Shown here in pieces: positions 13,209 to 21,846 of a DNA stretch of 21,846 nucleotides; position 1 is the stretch's first letter; the number at the start of each line of letters is the position of its first letter. The position numbers and the translations under genes are program-made. This stretch comes from an uncultured Clostridium sp. (GTDB lineage: Bacteria; Bacillota; Clostridia; TANB77; CAG-508), in NCBI GenBank assembly GCA_950059165.1, contig CATLUC010000015.1:1-21846 (forward strand), in the 5' to 3' direction. A model generated the notes under the pieces. The model saw nothing but the letters and a program-made list of their open reading frames with translations, was not told where the DNA came from and did no database searches.

Positions 13209-15173
13209 TTGGGCAAAAAATTATTAATAACAGAAAAGCCATCTGTTGCCATGGAGTTTGCAAAAGCACTAAAAATTACAACAAATAGAAAAAATGGGTA
13301 TTTAGAATCACAAGACTGGATTATAACGTGGTGTGTTGGGCATTTAGTAACAATGAGTTATCCAGACAAATATGACAAAAAACTAAAATTATGGAGATTA
13401 GACACACTTCCATTTATTCCAGAAGAATGGAAATATGAAATAATTCCACAAGTACAAAATCAATTTAATATAGTAAAAGAGTTGATGCAAAGAGAAGATA
13501 TAGAAGAAATCTACAATGCAGGAGACTCTGGGCGTGAGGGAGAGTATATACAAAGATTAGTCTTTATGATGGCAAAGCCAAATCCAAATGCAAAGATGAA
13601 AAGAGTTTGGATAGACTCCCAAACAGAAGAAGAAATTTTAAGAGGTATTAAAGAAGCAAAAGACTTATCAGAATATAACAGTTTGTCAGATAGTGCCTAT
13701 CTAAGGGCAAAAGAGGATTATTTAATAGGAATAAACTTTTCAAGATTATTATCTATTATTTATGGTAGACAACTAGCAAAAAGCATAAATGAAGAAAAAG
13801 CCTCTATATCAGTTGGTAGAGTGATGACTTGTGTTTTAGGAATGATAGTACAAAGGGAAAGGGAAATCAGAAACTTTGTTAAAACTAAATATTATAAAAT
13901 TATAGGGGAATTTGGAACTGAAGAGGAATTTTTCAAAGCAGAATGGAAAGTAAATGAAAAATCTATTATGTACGAATCTCCTAAACTATATAATGAAAGT
14001 GGTTTCAAAAAAGAGGAAGAAGCAAAAGAATTTATAAAAACATTAGCTAGAAAACAAGCAACAATTACAGAACTAAAAAAATCAAAACAAAAAGAAAATG
14101 CACCACTTTTATTCAATTTAGCAGAAATTCAAAATGAATGTACAAAAAGGTTTAAAATTAAGCCAGATGAAACACTAGAAATAATACAAAATCTATATGA
14201 AAAAAAATTAGTAACATATCCTAGAACAGATGCAAGAGTATTATCAACAGCAGTTGCAAAAGAAATATCAAAAAACTTAAATGGAATAGCAAGAGGTTTT
14301 AATGATGAAGAAATACAAGGATATATCAAAAAAATGGTAGAAGAAAAATATTCTACAAATTTAGTAAAAACAAAATATGTAAATGACAGCAAAATAACAG
14401 ACCATTATGCAATAATTCCAACAGGTCAAGGGTATGAAAATCACAACCAATTACCAGATTTGCAAAAACAAGTCTATAAAGTAATTGTAAAAAGATTTTT
14501 AGCAATTTTTTATCCACCAGCAGAATACAATAAAATACAAGTAACAGCAAGCATTGAAAACGAAACATTTTATTGTAGTGGAAAAGTATGTATAAAACAA
14601 GGATTTTTAGAAATTCTAAAACCAATTAACAAACAAACAAAAAAATCCACAAAAAAAGAAAAAGATGTGGAAAATCAAGAAGAAAACAAAGAAGAAACAG
14701 AAAATAATTTAGAAATATTAAAGAAACTAAAAAAAGGACAAACAATAGAAACAAAAAACTTTGAAATAAAAGATGCTGAAACTTCGCCACCTAGTAGATA
14801 TAATTCAGGTTCTATAATTTTAGCAATGGAAAATGCAGGTAAACTAATTGAAGAAGAAGAATTAAGAGAACAAATAAAAGGTGCAGGTATTGGAACAAGT
14901 GCAACTAGGGCAGAAATTATGAAAAAGCTAGAAAAGATAAGGTATATAGATGTTAATAACAAAACACAAATAATTACTCCAACTGATAAAGGGGAAAAAA
15001 TTTATGACATTGTATATCGTTCTATGCCAGATATGCTAAACCCAAAACTTACTGCTAGCTGGGAAAAAGGCTTAGACCTAGTAGCAAAAAAGGAAATAAA
15101 ACCAGACGAATTTATGACAAAACTAAAAGGCTACATTCATTCTAAATTTGATAAATTGGTAGTAAAAATGTAG
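13209..15173 (+). CDS. topB: DNA topoisomerase III (type IA)
   Basis: A 654-residue type IA topoisomerase that passes single DNA strands through a transient 5'-phosphotyrosine break and resolves linked or recombining DNA. The Toprim domain opens with LLITEKPSVAMEFAKAL and has the acidic motif DSGREGE at 106-112. The catalytic tyrosine is Tyr337 in LVTYPRTDARVLS. Other family parts are SISVGRVMTCVLGMIVQRERE, DHYAIIPTG, SPPSRYNSGSIILAMENAGK and GIGTSATRAEIMKKL. A Lys/Glu-rich insertion at about 475-510 separates the last two domains. There are no C-terminal zinc fingers. The start is a TTG with AAAGGA 11 nt upstream, a weak arrangement that may keep expression low. The terminator 15174-15213 follows directly. 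Confidence 0.93.
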   Translation: MGKKLLITEKPSVAMEFAKALKITTNRKNGYLESQDWIITWCVGHLVTMSYPDKYDKKLKLWRLDTLPFIPEEWKYEIIPQVQNQFNIVKELMQREDIEEIYNAGDSGREGEYIQRLVFMMAKPNPNAKMKRVWIDSQTEEEILRGIKEAKDLSEYNSLSDSAYLRAKEDYLIGINFSRLLSIIYGRQLAKSINEEKASISVGRVMTCVLGMIVQREREIRNFVKTKYYKIIGEFGTEEEFFKAEWKVNEKSIMYESPKLYNESGFKKEEEAKEFIKTLARKQATITELKKSKQKENAPLLFNLAEIQNECTKRFKIKPDETLEIIQNLYEKKLVTYPRTDARVLSTAVAKEISKNLNGIARGFNDEEIQGYIKKMVEEKYSTNLVKTKYVNDSKITDHYAIIPTGQGYENHNQLPDLQKQVYKVIVKRFLAIFYPPAEYNKIQVTASIENETFYCSGKVCIKQGFLEILKPINKQTKKSTKKEKDVENQEENKEETENNLEILKKLKKGQTIETKNFEIKDAETSPPSRYNSGSIILAMENAGKLIEEEELREQIKGAGIGTSATRAEIMKKLEKIRYIDVNNKTQIITPTDKGEKIYDIVYRSMPDMLNPKLTASWEKGLDLVAKKEIKPDEFMTKLKGYIHSKFDKLVVKM

Positions 15174-15213
15174 AAAAAAGGTACTATGTGAATTTTTCCA
15201 CAGTACCTTTTTT
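15174..15213. terminator. Bidirectional terminator between topB and the converging ATPase gene
   Basis: AAAAAAGGTACT is paired with AGTACCTTTTTT, with four further pairs after a bulge and a U-rich loop. A run of six T on each strand makes it work both ways. Confidence 0.85.
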
Positions 15214-15225
15214 AGCAATAGCATT

Positions 15226-16494
15226 CTATATATATTCAATAGGAATCATATAATTGTTTTCGTCAATAGCATGTATATCCTTAGTTAAGCAAATAACAAT
15301 TCCATTAGGGCAGTTCATTTCGAACCTATTTACAACATCAAAGTTTTTTATACCATCTTTTCCTGGATTAGCACCTTTTTTTATTTCTACAGGATAAATA
15401 TTATCTTCATGAATAATTAGTAGGTCAATTTCTTTACCATTATTATCTCTATAATAATATAAATGCTTTCTTGGGTCTCTTTGATTATTAGTATAACTTT
15501 TTATAATTTCAGATATAATATAAGTTTCAAAAATTTGTCCACTATATGCACTACGTTGTAATGTCTCACTACTTACATAACCAGTCAAGTAACAAGCAAG
15601 TCCAGTATCCATAAAATAAATTTTTGGTCTTTTTATTATACGACCAACATTGTTATTCATGTGTGGTTGTAAAAGAAATATGATATAAGTATTACTTAAA
15701 ACACCAGTCCATTTTGTAATTGTTTCAGAGTCTACACCTATATCTTTTGCAATATCTGATGCATTAAATTCTTGACCAGTTCGTGCAGCCATACTTGATA
15801 TGAATTTCATGAATTTTGGTTCATCTTGTATATTGATTATTTTCCTTACATCTCTTTCTAAATATGTCCTTAAATAAGACGAAAAATAAGCTTCAAGACT
15901 AATTTTATTGTTCTTATAAAGTTCAGGATAACTTCCTCTAAAAATCCTATCAAATACATTATTCATATATTCATATTTTAATGGTTGTTTCTTCTTTAAA
16001 ATATCTATATCTGGTATAAATATCTCTTCAGGTAAATTATATATTTCTCTAGTAGACAATGGATACAAATCAATAATGCCTATTCTACCAGCTAATGATT
16101 CTGTAATATTTTCCATAGTTTCAAATATTTGTGAACCAGTAAGATAATATAGCGTGCCTACTTGTGTACCATCACCAAACATTTCATTTTTTCTAGCATC
16201 ATCAATTTTAATTTTTATATAAGATAACAAGTTAGGTGCATATTGAAATTCATCAATTATTAAAGGAACACCATGAACTCTTAAAAATCCTTCAGGGTCT
16301 TCTATTGCCATTATTCTTTCATTTATATCATCTAAACTAACTTCATTTATTTTTTGATTTTTATTGTTAGTAATGTATTGTAATACTGTGCTTTTTCCAG
16401 ATTGTCTAGAACCTGTGACTAATATAGAGGGAAAATTTCCATACATTTCATCTAATTTAGCTTCAATAGTTCTATGTATATAATTATTAGGCAT
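15226..16494 (-). CDS. AAA_14/DUF4143 ATPase
   Basis: A 422-residue protein of the widespread two-domain family of AAA_14 plus DUF4143. Walker A is TGSRQSGKST at about 27-36, Walker B PLIIDEFQYAP around 77-87, then LTGSQIF (sensor-like) and the LAGRIGIIDLYPLSTREI segment. The C-terminal DUF4143 part contains YFMDTGLACYLTGY and a PD-(D/E)XK-like end (GKEIDLLIIHEDNIYPVEIKKG). The role of the family is unknown. It occurs as single genes scattered through genomes and is often transferred horizontally. Here it stands alone between topB and mfd in the opposite direction, with its own promoter (16553-16581), a good GGAGGT 5 nt before the ATG, and an inverted repeat in the leader. Confidence 0.9.
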   Translation of the reverse strand: MPNNYIHRTIEAKLDEMYGNFPSILVTGSRQSGKSTVLQYITNNKNQKINEVSLDDINERIMAIEDPEGFLRVHGVPLIIDEFQYAPNLLSYIKIKIDDARKNEMFGDGTQVGTLYYLTGSQIFETMENITESLAGRIGIIDLYPLSTREIYNLPEEIFIPDIDILKKKQPLKYEYMNNVFDRIFRGSYPELYKNNKISLEAYFSSYLRTYLERDVRKIINIQDEPKFMKFISSMAARTGQEFNASDIAKDIGVDSETITKWTGVLSNTYIIFLLQPHMNNNVGRIIKRPKIYFMDTGLACYLTGYVSSETLQRSAYSGQIFETYIISEIIKSYTNNQRDPRKHLYYYRDNNGKEIDLLIIHEDNIYPVEIKKGANPGKDGIKNFDVVNRFEMNCPNGIVICLTKDIHAIDENNYMIPIEYI

Positions 16495-16514
16495 AATACA
16501 CCTCCAAAAACAAT

Positions 16515-16553
16515 TTTATACAAATCCCGAATGTAAATCGGAATTTGTATAAA
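16515..16553. promoter_or_regulatory. 16-bp inverted repeat over the transcription start of the ATPase gene
   Basis: Arms 16515-16530 and 16538-16553 match at 15 of 16 positions around a 7-nt centre. The right arm touches the -10 box of the minus-strand promoter, and the repeat ends 20 bp before the ATG. It could be an operator or a leader hairpin. Confidence 0.65.
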
Positions 16554-16581
16554 TTATAACATATTTTTTTATAATATGCAA
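16553..16581 (-). promoter_or_regulatory. Promoter of the AAA_14/DUF4143 gene
   Basis: On the minus strand TTGCAT (16581-16576), 17-bp spacer, TATAAT (16558-16553). Confidence 0.78.
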
Positions 16582-16660
16582 TAAATTATATGAATTTATT
16601 GTATGTAACAAACAACAGGATATGCAAGATAATTAAATCGAAACTTGAAAACAAAAAGAG

Positions 16661-16689
16661 TTGAAAAACCAACAAAAGTGTGATAATAT
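16661..16689 (+). promoter_or_regulatory. Probable promoter of mfd
   Basis: TTGAAA (16661-16666), 17-bp spacer, TAATAT (16684-16689). It lies 32 bp before the mfd ATG and excludes an upstream GTG at 16680. Confidence 0.65.
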
Positions 16690-16721
16690 ATAGATACAAA
16701 AAACAACGATGGAGAAAACAA

Positions 16722-19700
16722 ATGAACACAATAATAGGAGAACTTGGCAATTTAGCCAAATTCAAAGATTTATTAAAACAAATAGAAAACAAAACAAGTC
16801 CGATAGAAATATCGGGCTTAACTGACGTAGGTTTTGTACAAATAGGAACAGGAATACATGAATTTGGAAAAAAGCCAATATGTATAATCACATACAATGA
16901 AATACAAGCAAAAAAAATATATGAAAACCTAAAATATTTCACTGAAAACGTAGTACAATTTCCAAAAAAAGAAATAGTGACATATGACTATATAGCAGAA
17001 AGCAAAGACTTGCCATACCAAAGAATAGAAGCCCTAAACCAAATAGTTGCAAAAAAGAACTTAATTGTAGTTACAACAATAGAAGCAATTACGCAAAAAA
17101 TACCTACAAAACAAACACTATACAAAAATAAATTAGACTTTAAAATAGGTCAAACACACAATTTAGAAGAAATAAAAGAAAAGCTTATAAAATTAGGATA
17201 TGTAAGATGTGATTTAATCGAAGGAAGAGGGCAATTTGCCGTTCGTGGAGGAATTGTAGATATTGCAACAAATGAAACAACAGGAATAAGAATCGAGTTT
17301 TGGGGAGATGAAATAGACTCAATAAGAAGCTTCAACATTACAAGTCAAAGGTCAATAAAAACACTAGAAAAAGCCACAATATATCCATCACATGAATATA
17401 TTTTAGAAAATTCAATAGAAAACACATACAAAAAAATAAAACAAATAAATGAAGAAGATGCCGAAAGTTTAAAATTAGGCAATTATATTAGCAAAATAGA
17501 CAAATATTTTGACTACTTTTACGAAAAACAAGAAACATTATTAGATTATTTATCTAACGAATATTGTATATTTTTAGATGAAATAGGAAAAATAAAACAA
17601 AGAGCAAAAAATATTGAATTAGATAACAAAAATCTAATAAAAGCATTGATAGAAAAAGAAAAAAGTGTACCACAAGCCATACAAGGACTATTAACCTTAG
17701 AAGATATAGAAGAAACTTTGCAAAATAGGCAAATTGTGTATATAGAAAAGCAAGACACCAAAAAAAGCTTAAGCATTGAAAAATACAAATTTCAATATAG
17801 AGAAATAAATTACTATAAAAGTGAAATAGAAAATTTAGTGGAAGAAGTAACAAAAGCAGTAAATGAGCACAAAAAAATCTATATGCTAGTATCAACAAAA
17901 GAAAAGGCAAAAAAGCTACAAAATCTATTAAATGAAAAAGAAATTATAAACAAAATTGAAGAAAAATTAAACCAAACAATTATAGTAAAATCAAGCGAAG
18001 CAATTGTAACAATTACAATTGGAAACCTAACATCAGGGTTTGAACTATATGACTTAAAACAATTGGTAATAGAGGCAGATAACCTAATTGATGGAGAAAA
18101 ACGAAAAAGAAGGATAACAAACCACGATTTTAAAGAAGGAGAAAAAGTCGTATTTGCCGACCTAAAAATAGGAGATTATGTAGTACACAAAAAATATGGA
18201 ATAGGTATATATATTGGTGTAAACACAATAAAAGCAGATGGAACAATAAAAGACTACATCAAAATAAAATATCAAAATGACGATATTTTATATATTCCAA
18301 CAAATGACCTAGACACAATTAGAAAATATGTTGGAGCAGATGCAATCCATCCTAAAATAAATAGATTAGGTGGAAAAGATTGGGAAAAAACTAAGGCGAA
18401 GGTCAAAAATAACTTGCGAGAAGTAGCAAAAGAATTGATAGAACTATATGCAAAAAGAGACAAATCACAAGGGTTTAGCTTTAGTAAAGACACACCTTGG
18501 CAAAACGAATTTGAAGCAAAATTTCCATACCAAGAAACAGATGACCAACTTCGTTGCATTGAAGAAGTAAAAAAAGATATGGAAATGGCAAAACCAATGG
18601 ATAGACTTTTATGTGGAGATGTAGGATATGGTAAAACAGAAGTAGCTTTAAGAGCAGCATTTAAAGCAGTTATGGACCAAAAGCAAGTAGCTTACTTAGC
18701 ACCAACTACAGTTTTAGCAGAGCAACAATACCAAGAATTTAAAGAAAGAATGAAAGACTTCCCAATAAAAGTAGAAATACTAAATAGATTTAAAAGCAAA
18801 AAATATCAAGATGAAGTAATAAAAAAGCTAAAATTAGGAGAAGTAGATGTTTTAATTGGAACACATAGAATTTTAAGCAATGACGTAGAATTCAAAGACT
18901 TAGGATTATTGATAATTGACGAAGAACACCGCTTTGGAGTAAAAGCAAAAGAAAAAATCAAGCAAATAAAAACAAATGTAGATGTTTTAACAATGACAGC
19001 AACACCAATTCCAAGAACAATGCATATGTCAATTGTGGGAATACGAGATATGTCAGTAATTTACGAGCCACCATATAATAGAAAACCAGTACAAACTTAT
19101 GTATTAGAATATGACGAAGAAGTAATAAAAGAAGCAATAACCAAAGAATTAGAAAGAAATGGTCAAGTATTTTATTTATACAACAATGTAGAAGGAATAC
19201 AAAAAAAGGCCGATAATATAGCAAGACTTGTACCAGAAGCAAATGTAGTCTATGCACATGGACAAATGACAGGAAGCAAAATAGAAGAAATCATGAAAGA
19301 ATTTGTTGAGGGCAAAACCAACGTATTAGTATGCACAACAATATTAGAATCAGGAATTGACATACCAAATGCAAACACAATAATAGTAGAAAATGCTGAT
19401 AGAATGGGGCTAGCACAACTATATCAAATTAGAGGAAGAGTAGGAAGAGCAGAAAAGCAAGCATATAGCTACATCACATACAAAAAAGACAAACTATTAA
19501 CAGAAGTAGCAGACAAAAGACTAAAAGCAATAAAAGAATTCACAGAATTTGGCTCAGGATTCAAAATAGCGATGAGGGATTTGGAAATAAGAGGGGCTCG
19601 GAAGCCTACTTGGAGAAATACAATCAGGACACTTAGAACAAGTGGGATATGACACATATTGCAACCTATTAGACGAAGTAATAAAAGAAATGAAAGGAAT

Positions 19701-20157
19701 ACAAATAAGACCCGAAATAGAACTACAAATAGACCTAAACGTAACAAGTTACATACCAGATGAATATATCCAAGACCCAAACCAAAAAATAGAAATATAT
19801 CAAAATATAGCACTATGCAAAAACGAACAAGACATACAAAACATAATAGACGAAATAATAGACAGATTTGGAAACATGCCAAAAGAAGTAGAAAAACTAA
19901 TACAAATAGCAAAAATAAAATATCTAGCCAAAAACCTAAAAATAAGTAAAATAGCAAGCAAAAACACAGCAGTAGTATTCACATTTGAGCCAAACCAATT
20001 AAAAATAGACATAACCGAACTCGTAAAAAAATATGGTAACAAAATCAAATTCTCAAACAGCATAAAACCAATGATAACTCTAGAAACAGGAACAAAAGAA
20101 GAACAGCAAATCCTAACACAAGTAACACAATTTTTATTGGGCATAACTGGGACATAA
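16722..20157 (+). CDS. mfd: Mfd transcription-repair coupling factor, needs one +1 frame change
   Basis: The ATG at 16722 (MNTIIGELGNLAKF) has GGAG 8 nt upstream. With a +1 change at CGG 19599-19601 the product is about 1144 residues, normal for Mfd. It has the UvrB-like N-terminal part (GRGQFAVRGGIVDI), the RNA-polymerase-interacting domain near residue 485 (GDYVVHKKYGIGIYIG), the translocase with Walker A GDVGYGKT (632-639), DEEH (733-736), TMTATPIPRTMHMS, ILESGIDIPNANT, RGRVGRAE, and after the frame change GSLLGEIQSGHLEQVGYD and the C-terminal D7 domain. Mfd pushes stalled RNA polymerase off damaged DNA and recruits UvrA. The last codons (GITGT) and the stop come from a REP-like array that begins inside the gene at 20137. 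Two RNA methyltransferase genes follow in the same direction. Confidence 0.95.
19599..19601 (+). other. Frame-change site in mfd (GCT-CGG-A)
   Basis: Skipping C19599 restores RGAGSLLGEIQSGH, one of the best conserved parts of Mfd. In frame, the protein would end at 19652 and lose the C-terminal domain. Confidence 0.88.
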
Positions 20158-20240
20158 CTGGGACAGGCACCTAATAGCCCTTTTGGGCATAAGTGGGACA
20201 GGCACTATTGTTGCCATTTGGGCATGATTGGGACAGGTTA
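20137..20240 (+). repeat. REP-like array, three units
   Basis: Units of the type TTGGGCATAANTGGGACAGG: TGGGACAGGCAC at 20159 and 20194 and TGGGACAGGTTA at 20229, each preceded by GGGCAT. The first unit is partly doubled and supplies the mfd stop codon. The array fills almost the whole gap to the next gene. Confidence 0.85.
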
Positions 20241-20274
20241 CAAATTTAAAATTAAGGGGAGAGAAGCTTAAACT

Positions 20275-21066
20275 ATGCAAAAAATAACAAGTAAAGATAA
20301 TGATTTTATAAAGCATATTAAAAAATTAAAAGACAAAAAATATAGAGATATGGCTAACGAATACCTAATTGAGGGGATTAAATTAGTAGGAGAGGCAATT
20401 CAAGAAAAAGCACCTATAAAGCAGATTATTTTATGTGATGATTGTGAGAAGAATGCTGCTATTCCAAAAGATTTAATGTATGCAATTGCAAAACATGAAT
20501 GTGTTTATGTAACAGAAAACATTTTAAAATATTTATCAGAGGTGCAGTCACCACAAGGGATTTTGGCAGTTATAGAAAAAAATAATAATGATACAAAAAT
20601 AGATTATACACAAGACATAATAGTAGCCTTAGATGATGTACAAGACCCAGGTAATTTAGGAACAATTTTAAGAACAGTAGACAGTATAGGACTAACACAA
20701 ATATTATTATCAAAAGGGACAGCAGACAGTTTTAACCCTAAAGTAGTGCGTTCAACTATGGGGGCTATTTTTAGAGTGAAAATTATAGAATGTGAAGACT
20801 TAAAGCAAACTTTGAAAGAAATAAAAAAGCACAAATTTAAAATTGTTGTATCTTCATTGCAAACAGAAAATACAATCTATGACATAAAATATCAAAAAAA
20901 AGTAATTGTTATTGGAAATGAAGCAAATGGAGTAGAACCACAAATTAGTCAAATGGCTGATGAAAAAATTAAAATTCCAATGCTTGGAAAAACAGAAAGC
21001 TTAAATGCTTCTGTTGCAACAGGAATAATCTTATATGAATATGTAAGACAAAAACTTAAGAAATAA
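20275..21066 (+). CDS. SPOUT (TrmH/RlmB-type) RNA 2'-O-methyltransferase
   Basis: A 263-residue protein. An N-terminal RNA-binding substrate domain (about 1-95: EYLIEGIKLVGEAI, VQSPQGILAVIEK) precedes a SPOUT catalytic domain with the three knot motifs in order: DDVQDPGNLGTILRTVDSIG (catalytic Arg and Asn), VIGNEANGVEP, and IPMLGKTESLNASVATGIIL. These enzymes methylate the 2'-OH of a ribose in rRNA or tRNA using S-adenosylmethionine; which nucleotide cannot be told. The ATG at 20275 is used although the GGGGAG-like ribosome binding site is about 13 nt away. It lies between two REP-like arrays and is probably read from the mfd promoter, as none is visible closer. Confidence 0.92.
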   Translation: MQKITSKDNDFIKHIKKLKDKKYRDMANEYLIEGIKLVGEAIQEKAPIKQIILCDDCEKNAAIPKDLMYAIAKHECVYVTENILKYLSEVQSPQGILAVIEKNNNDTKIDYTQDIIVALDDVQDPGNLGTILRTVDSIGLTQILLSKGTADSFNPKVVRSTMGAIFRVKIIECEDLKQTLKEIKKHKFKIVVSSLQTENTIYDIKYQKKVIVIGNEANGVEPQISQMADEKIKIPMLGKTESLNASVATGIILYEYVRQKLKK

Positions 21067-21067
21067 A

Positions 21068-21162
21068 TTTTGGGCATAATTGGGACAGGCACAGTTATTC
21101 CCATTTGGGCATAACAGTGCCTGTCCCAAATGTGCCCAAATGGAACTTTTTGGGACAGGTTA
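21068..21162 (+). repeat. REP-like array with an inverted unit and a 50-nt hairpin
   Basis: TGGGACAGGCAC at 21081-21092, the same word inverted at 21117-21128, and TGGGACAGGTTA at 21151-21162. The inverted pair closes a hairpin at 21080-21129: 13 perfect pairs, one mismatch, five more pairs and a CCC/GGG tip. A further 8-bp pair TTTGGGCA/TGCCCAAA overlaps it. It begins two bases after the stop codon of the preceding gene. Confidence 0.88.
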
Positions 21163-21187
21163 GATTTAAGAAGGAGAAGATAGAAAG

Positions 21188-21685
21188 ATGAGGATACATA
21201 TCGTTATGGTTGAGCCAGAGATTCCACAAAATACTGGAAATATTGCAAGGACTTGTGCTGCAACGGGGGCTAAGTTGCATTTAGTGCATCCATTAGGATT
21301 TAAAATAGATGACAAGTCATTAAAAAGAGCAGGTTTAGATTATTGGGATAAGGTCGAGATTGAGGAGCATGATAGTTTTGAAAGCTTTTTGGAAAAACAT
21401 AATCCAGAGGATACAAATATGTTTTTTGCAACTACTAAGGGAAAACATATTTATTGTGAACCTAATTATGAGGATATGGATGAGGTCTTTTTGCTATTTG
21501 GAAAAGAAACTAAAGGTTTACCAGAAGATATTTTGCAAAAATATATTGATAAGACTATTAGAATTCCTATGAGACCAACTTTGAGGTCATTAAACCTTTC
21601 TAATTCGGTTAATATTGTTTTGTATGAGGTTTATAGACAAAAGGGATTTCAAGGGTTAGAGGAAATTAGTAGTTATTTTGGATAA
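21188..21685 (+). CDS. trmL: TrmL, tRNA wobble-base (34) ribose 2'-O-methyltransferase
   Basis: A 165-residue minimal SPOUT enzyme of the usual TrmL length. It shows VMVEPEIPQNTGNIARTCAA at the start, the AGLDYWDKVEIEEHDSFESF segment typical of TrmL, FATTKGKHIY, LLFGKETKGLPE, and the knot motif IPMRPTLRSLNLSNSVNIVL. TrmL methylates the ribose of nucleotide 34 in certain tRNA-Leu species, so it is a functional neighbour of leucine decoding, although leuS is 9 kb away. The ATG at 21188 is preceded by AAGGAG at 11 nt. The REP-like array at 21068-21162 separates it from the other methyltransferase. The terminator at 21741-21763 probably ends the transcript. Confidence 0.95.
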   Translation: MRIHIVMVEPEIPQNTGNIARTCAATGAKLHLVHPLGFKIDDKSLKRAGLDYWDKVEIEEHDSFESFLEKHNPEDTNMFFATTKGKHIYCEPNYEDMDEVFLLFGKETKGLPEDILQKYIDKTIRIPMRPTLRSLNLSNSVNIVLYEVYRQKGFQGLEEISSYFG

Positions 21686-21740
21686 AAATGTTCGAGTTTC
21701 GACTTTTTTGTACTCACAAGAGATAGTAAGGATTAAATGC

Positions 21741-21763
21741 AAAAAGATTTTGTATCTTTTTTT
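21741..21763 (+). terminator. Weak terminator after trmL
   Basis: AAAAAGAT (21741-21748) pairs with ATCTTTTT (21754-21761) and is followed by further T. The stem is AT-rich, so it may be leaky. Confidence 0.55.
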
Positions 21764-21768
21764 AGATA

Positions 21769-21797
21769 TTGCAATTAGTCAACATAAATGATATAAT
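21769..21797 (+). promoter_or_regulatory. Promoter of the gene at the right edge
   Basis: TTGCAA (21769-21774), 17-bp spacer, TATAAT (21792-21797), 28 bp before a GTG start. Confidence 0.8.
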
Positions 21798-21825
21798 ATA
21801 CACGAAAAATAATGAGGTGTATAAA

Positions 21826-21846
21826 GTGGAAGAATGGATAAACTGG
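21826..21846 (+). CDS. First seven codons of a gene cut by the window edge
   Basis: A GTG at 21826, 8 nt after GAGGT and downstream of a clear promoter, opens VEEWINW and runs to the last base. Nothing can be said about its function. Confidence 0.6.

Noticed and set aside
13209..15173. TopB damaged in its Toprim motif because the usual DxD reads DSGREGE
   Set aside because: Topoisomerase III enzymes commonly have an AGREGE-type form of this motif, so this is family variation.
19469..19957. A 162-codon minus-strand frame opposite the end of mfd
   Set aside because: It is Leu/Phe-rich shadow coding opposite a conserved gene and lacks a ribosome binding site.
20137..21162. CRISPR array
   Set aside because: Units are few, unequally spaced, partly inverted and lie between housekeeping genes with no spacers of constant length and no cas genes.

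Overview
The window is very AT-rich. Its genes use mainly AGA/AGG for arginine, have AAGGAGG-type ribosome binding sites, and are driven by near-consensus TTGACA-N17-TATAAT promoters. Together with the gene content (ComM, DprA, YraN, Mfd, a single-chain LeuS, a glucosaminidase), this points to an uncultured, low-GC Gram-positive bacterium of the Clostridia type. I cannot name the species.

Left end (1-2111). On the minus strand are a replication-relaxation-like winged-helix gene cut by the window edge, a possible 57-codon gene, and an HTH_36 replication-type DNA-binding gene. These look like the cargo of an integrative element. Next come a complete initiator tRNA (fMet, CAT) gene and, 190 bp away, bases 1-38 of a second, slightly different initiator tRNA that still has its own consensus promoter. 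The simplest reading is that an element entered the chromosomal fMet tRNA gene at the anticodon loop and carries a full replacement copy. Short TGTCCCTTTA repeats lie around the intact tRNA.

Core region (2192-5280, plus). A consensus promoter, a 25-bp inverted repeat in the leader, then comM-dprA-yraN, a DNA-uptake and processing operon. comM can only be read through with four +1 frame changes, each at an in-frame CGG codon.

Middle (5286-13059). On the minus strand: a dGTPase-family HD hydrolase, a one-TM protein of unknown role, a membrane-anchored glucosaminidase, and leuS. On the plus strand: a repeat-rich coiled-coil protein, divergent from the glucosaminidase, and an HD-domain phosphohydrolase, divergent from leuS. 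Right part (13060-21846): a long hairpin, topB, a minus-strand AAA_14/DUF4143 ATPase, then mfd, two SPOUT RNA methyltransferases separated by two REP-like arrays, and the first codons of a further gene. mfd also needs one +1 frame change at an in-frame CGG.

The most striking signal is that all five in-frame CGG codons I can find coincide with a +1 frame change that exactly restores a conserved protein at a glycine. I find no CGG codon read in frame in the intact genes. This suggests CGG is unassigned or is a frameshift signal in this organism, unless it is a systematic sequencing artefact. The 640 bases between the intact tRNA and comM (1840-2479) hold the tRNA fragment, two promoters on opposite strands and the leader inverted repeat, but no convincing protein gene.
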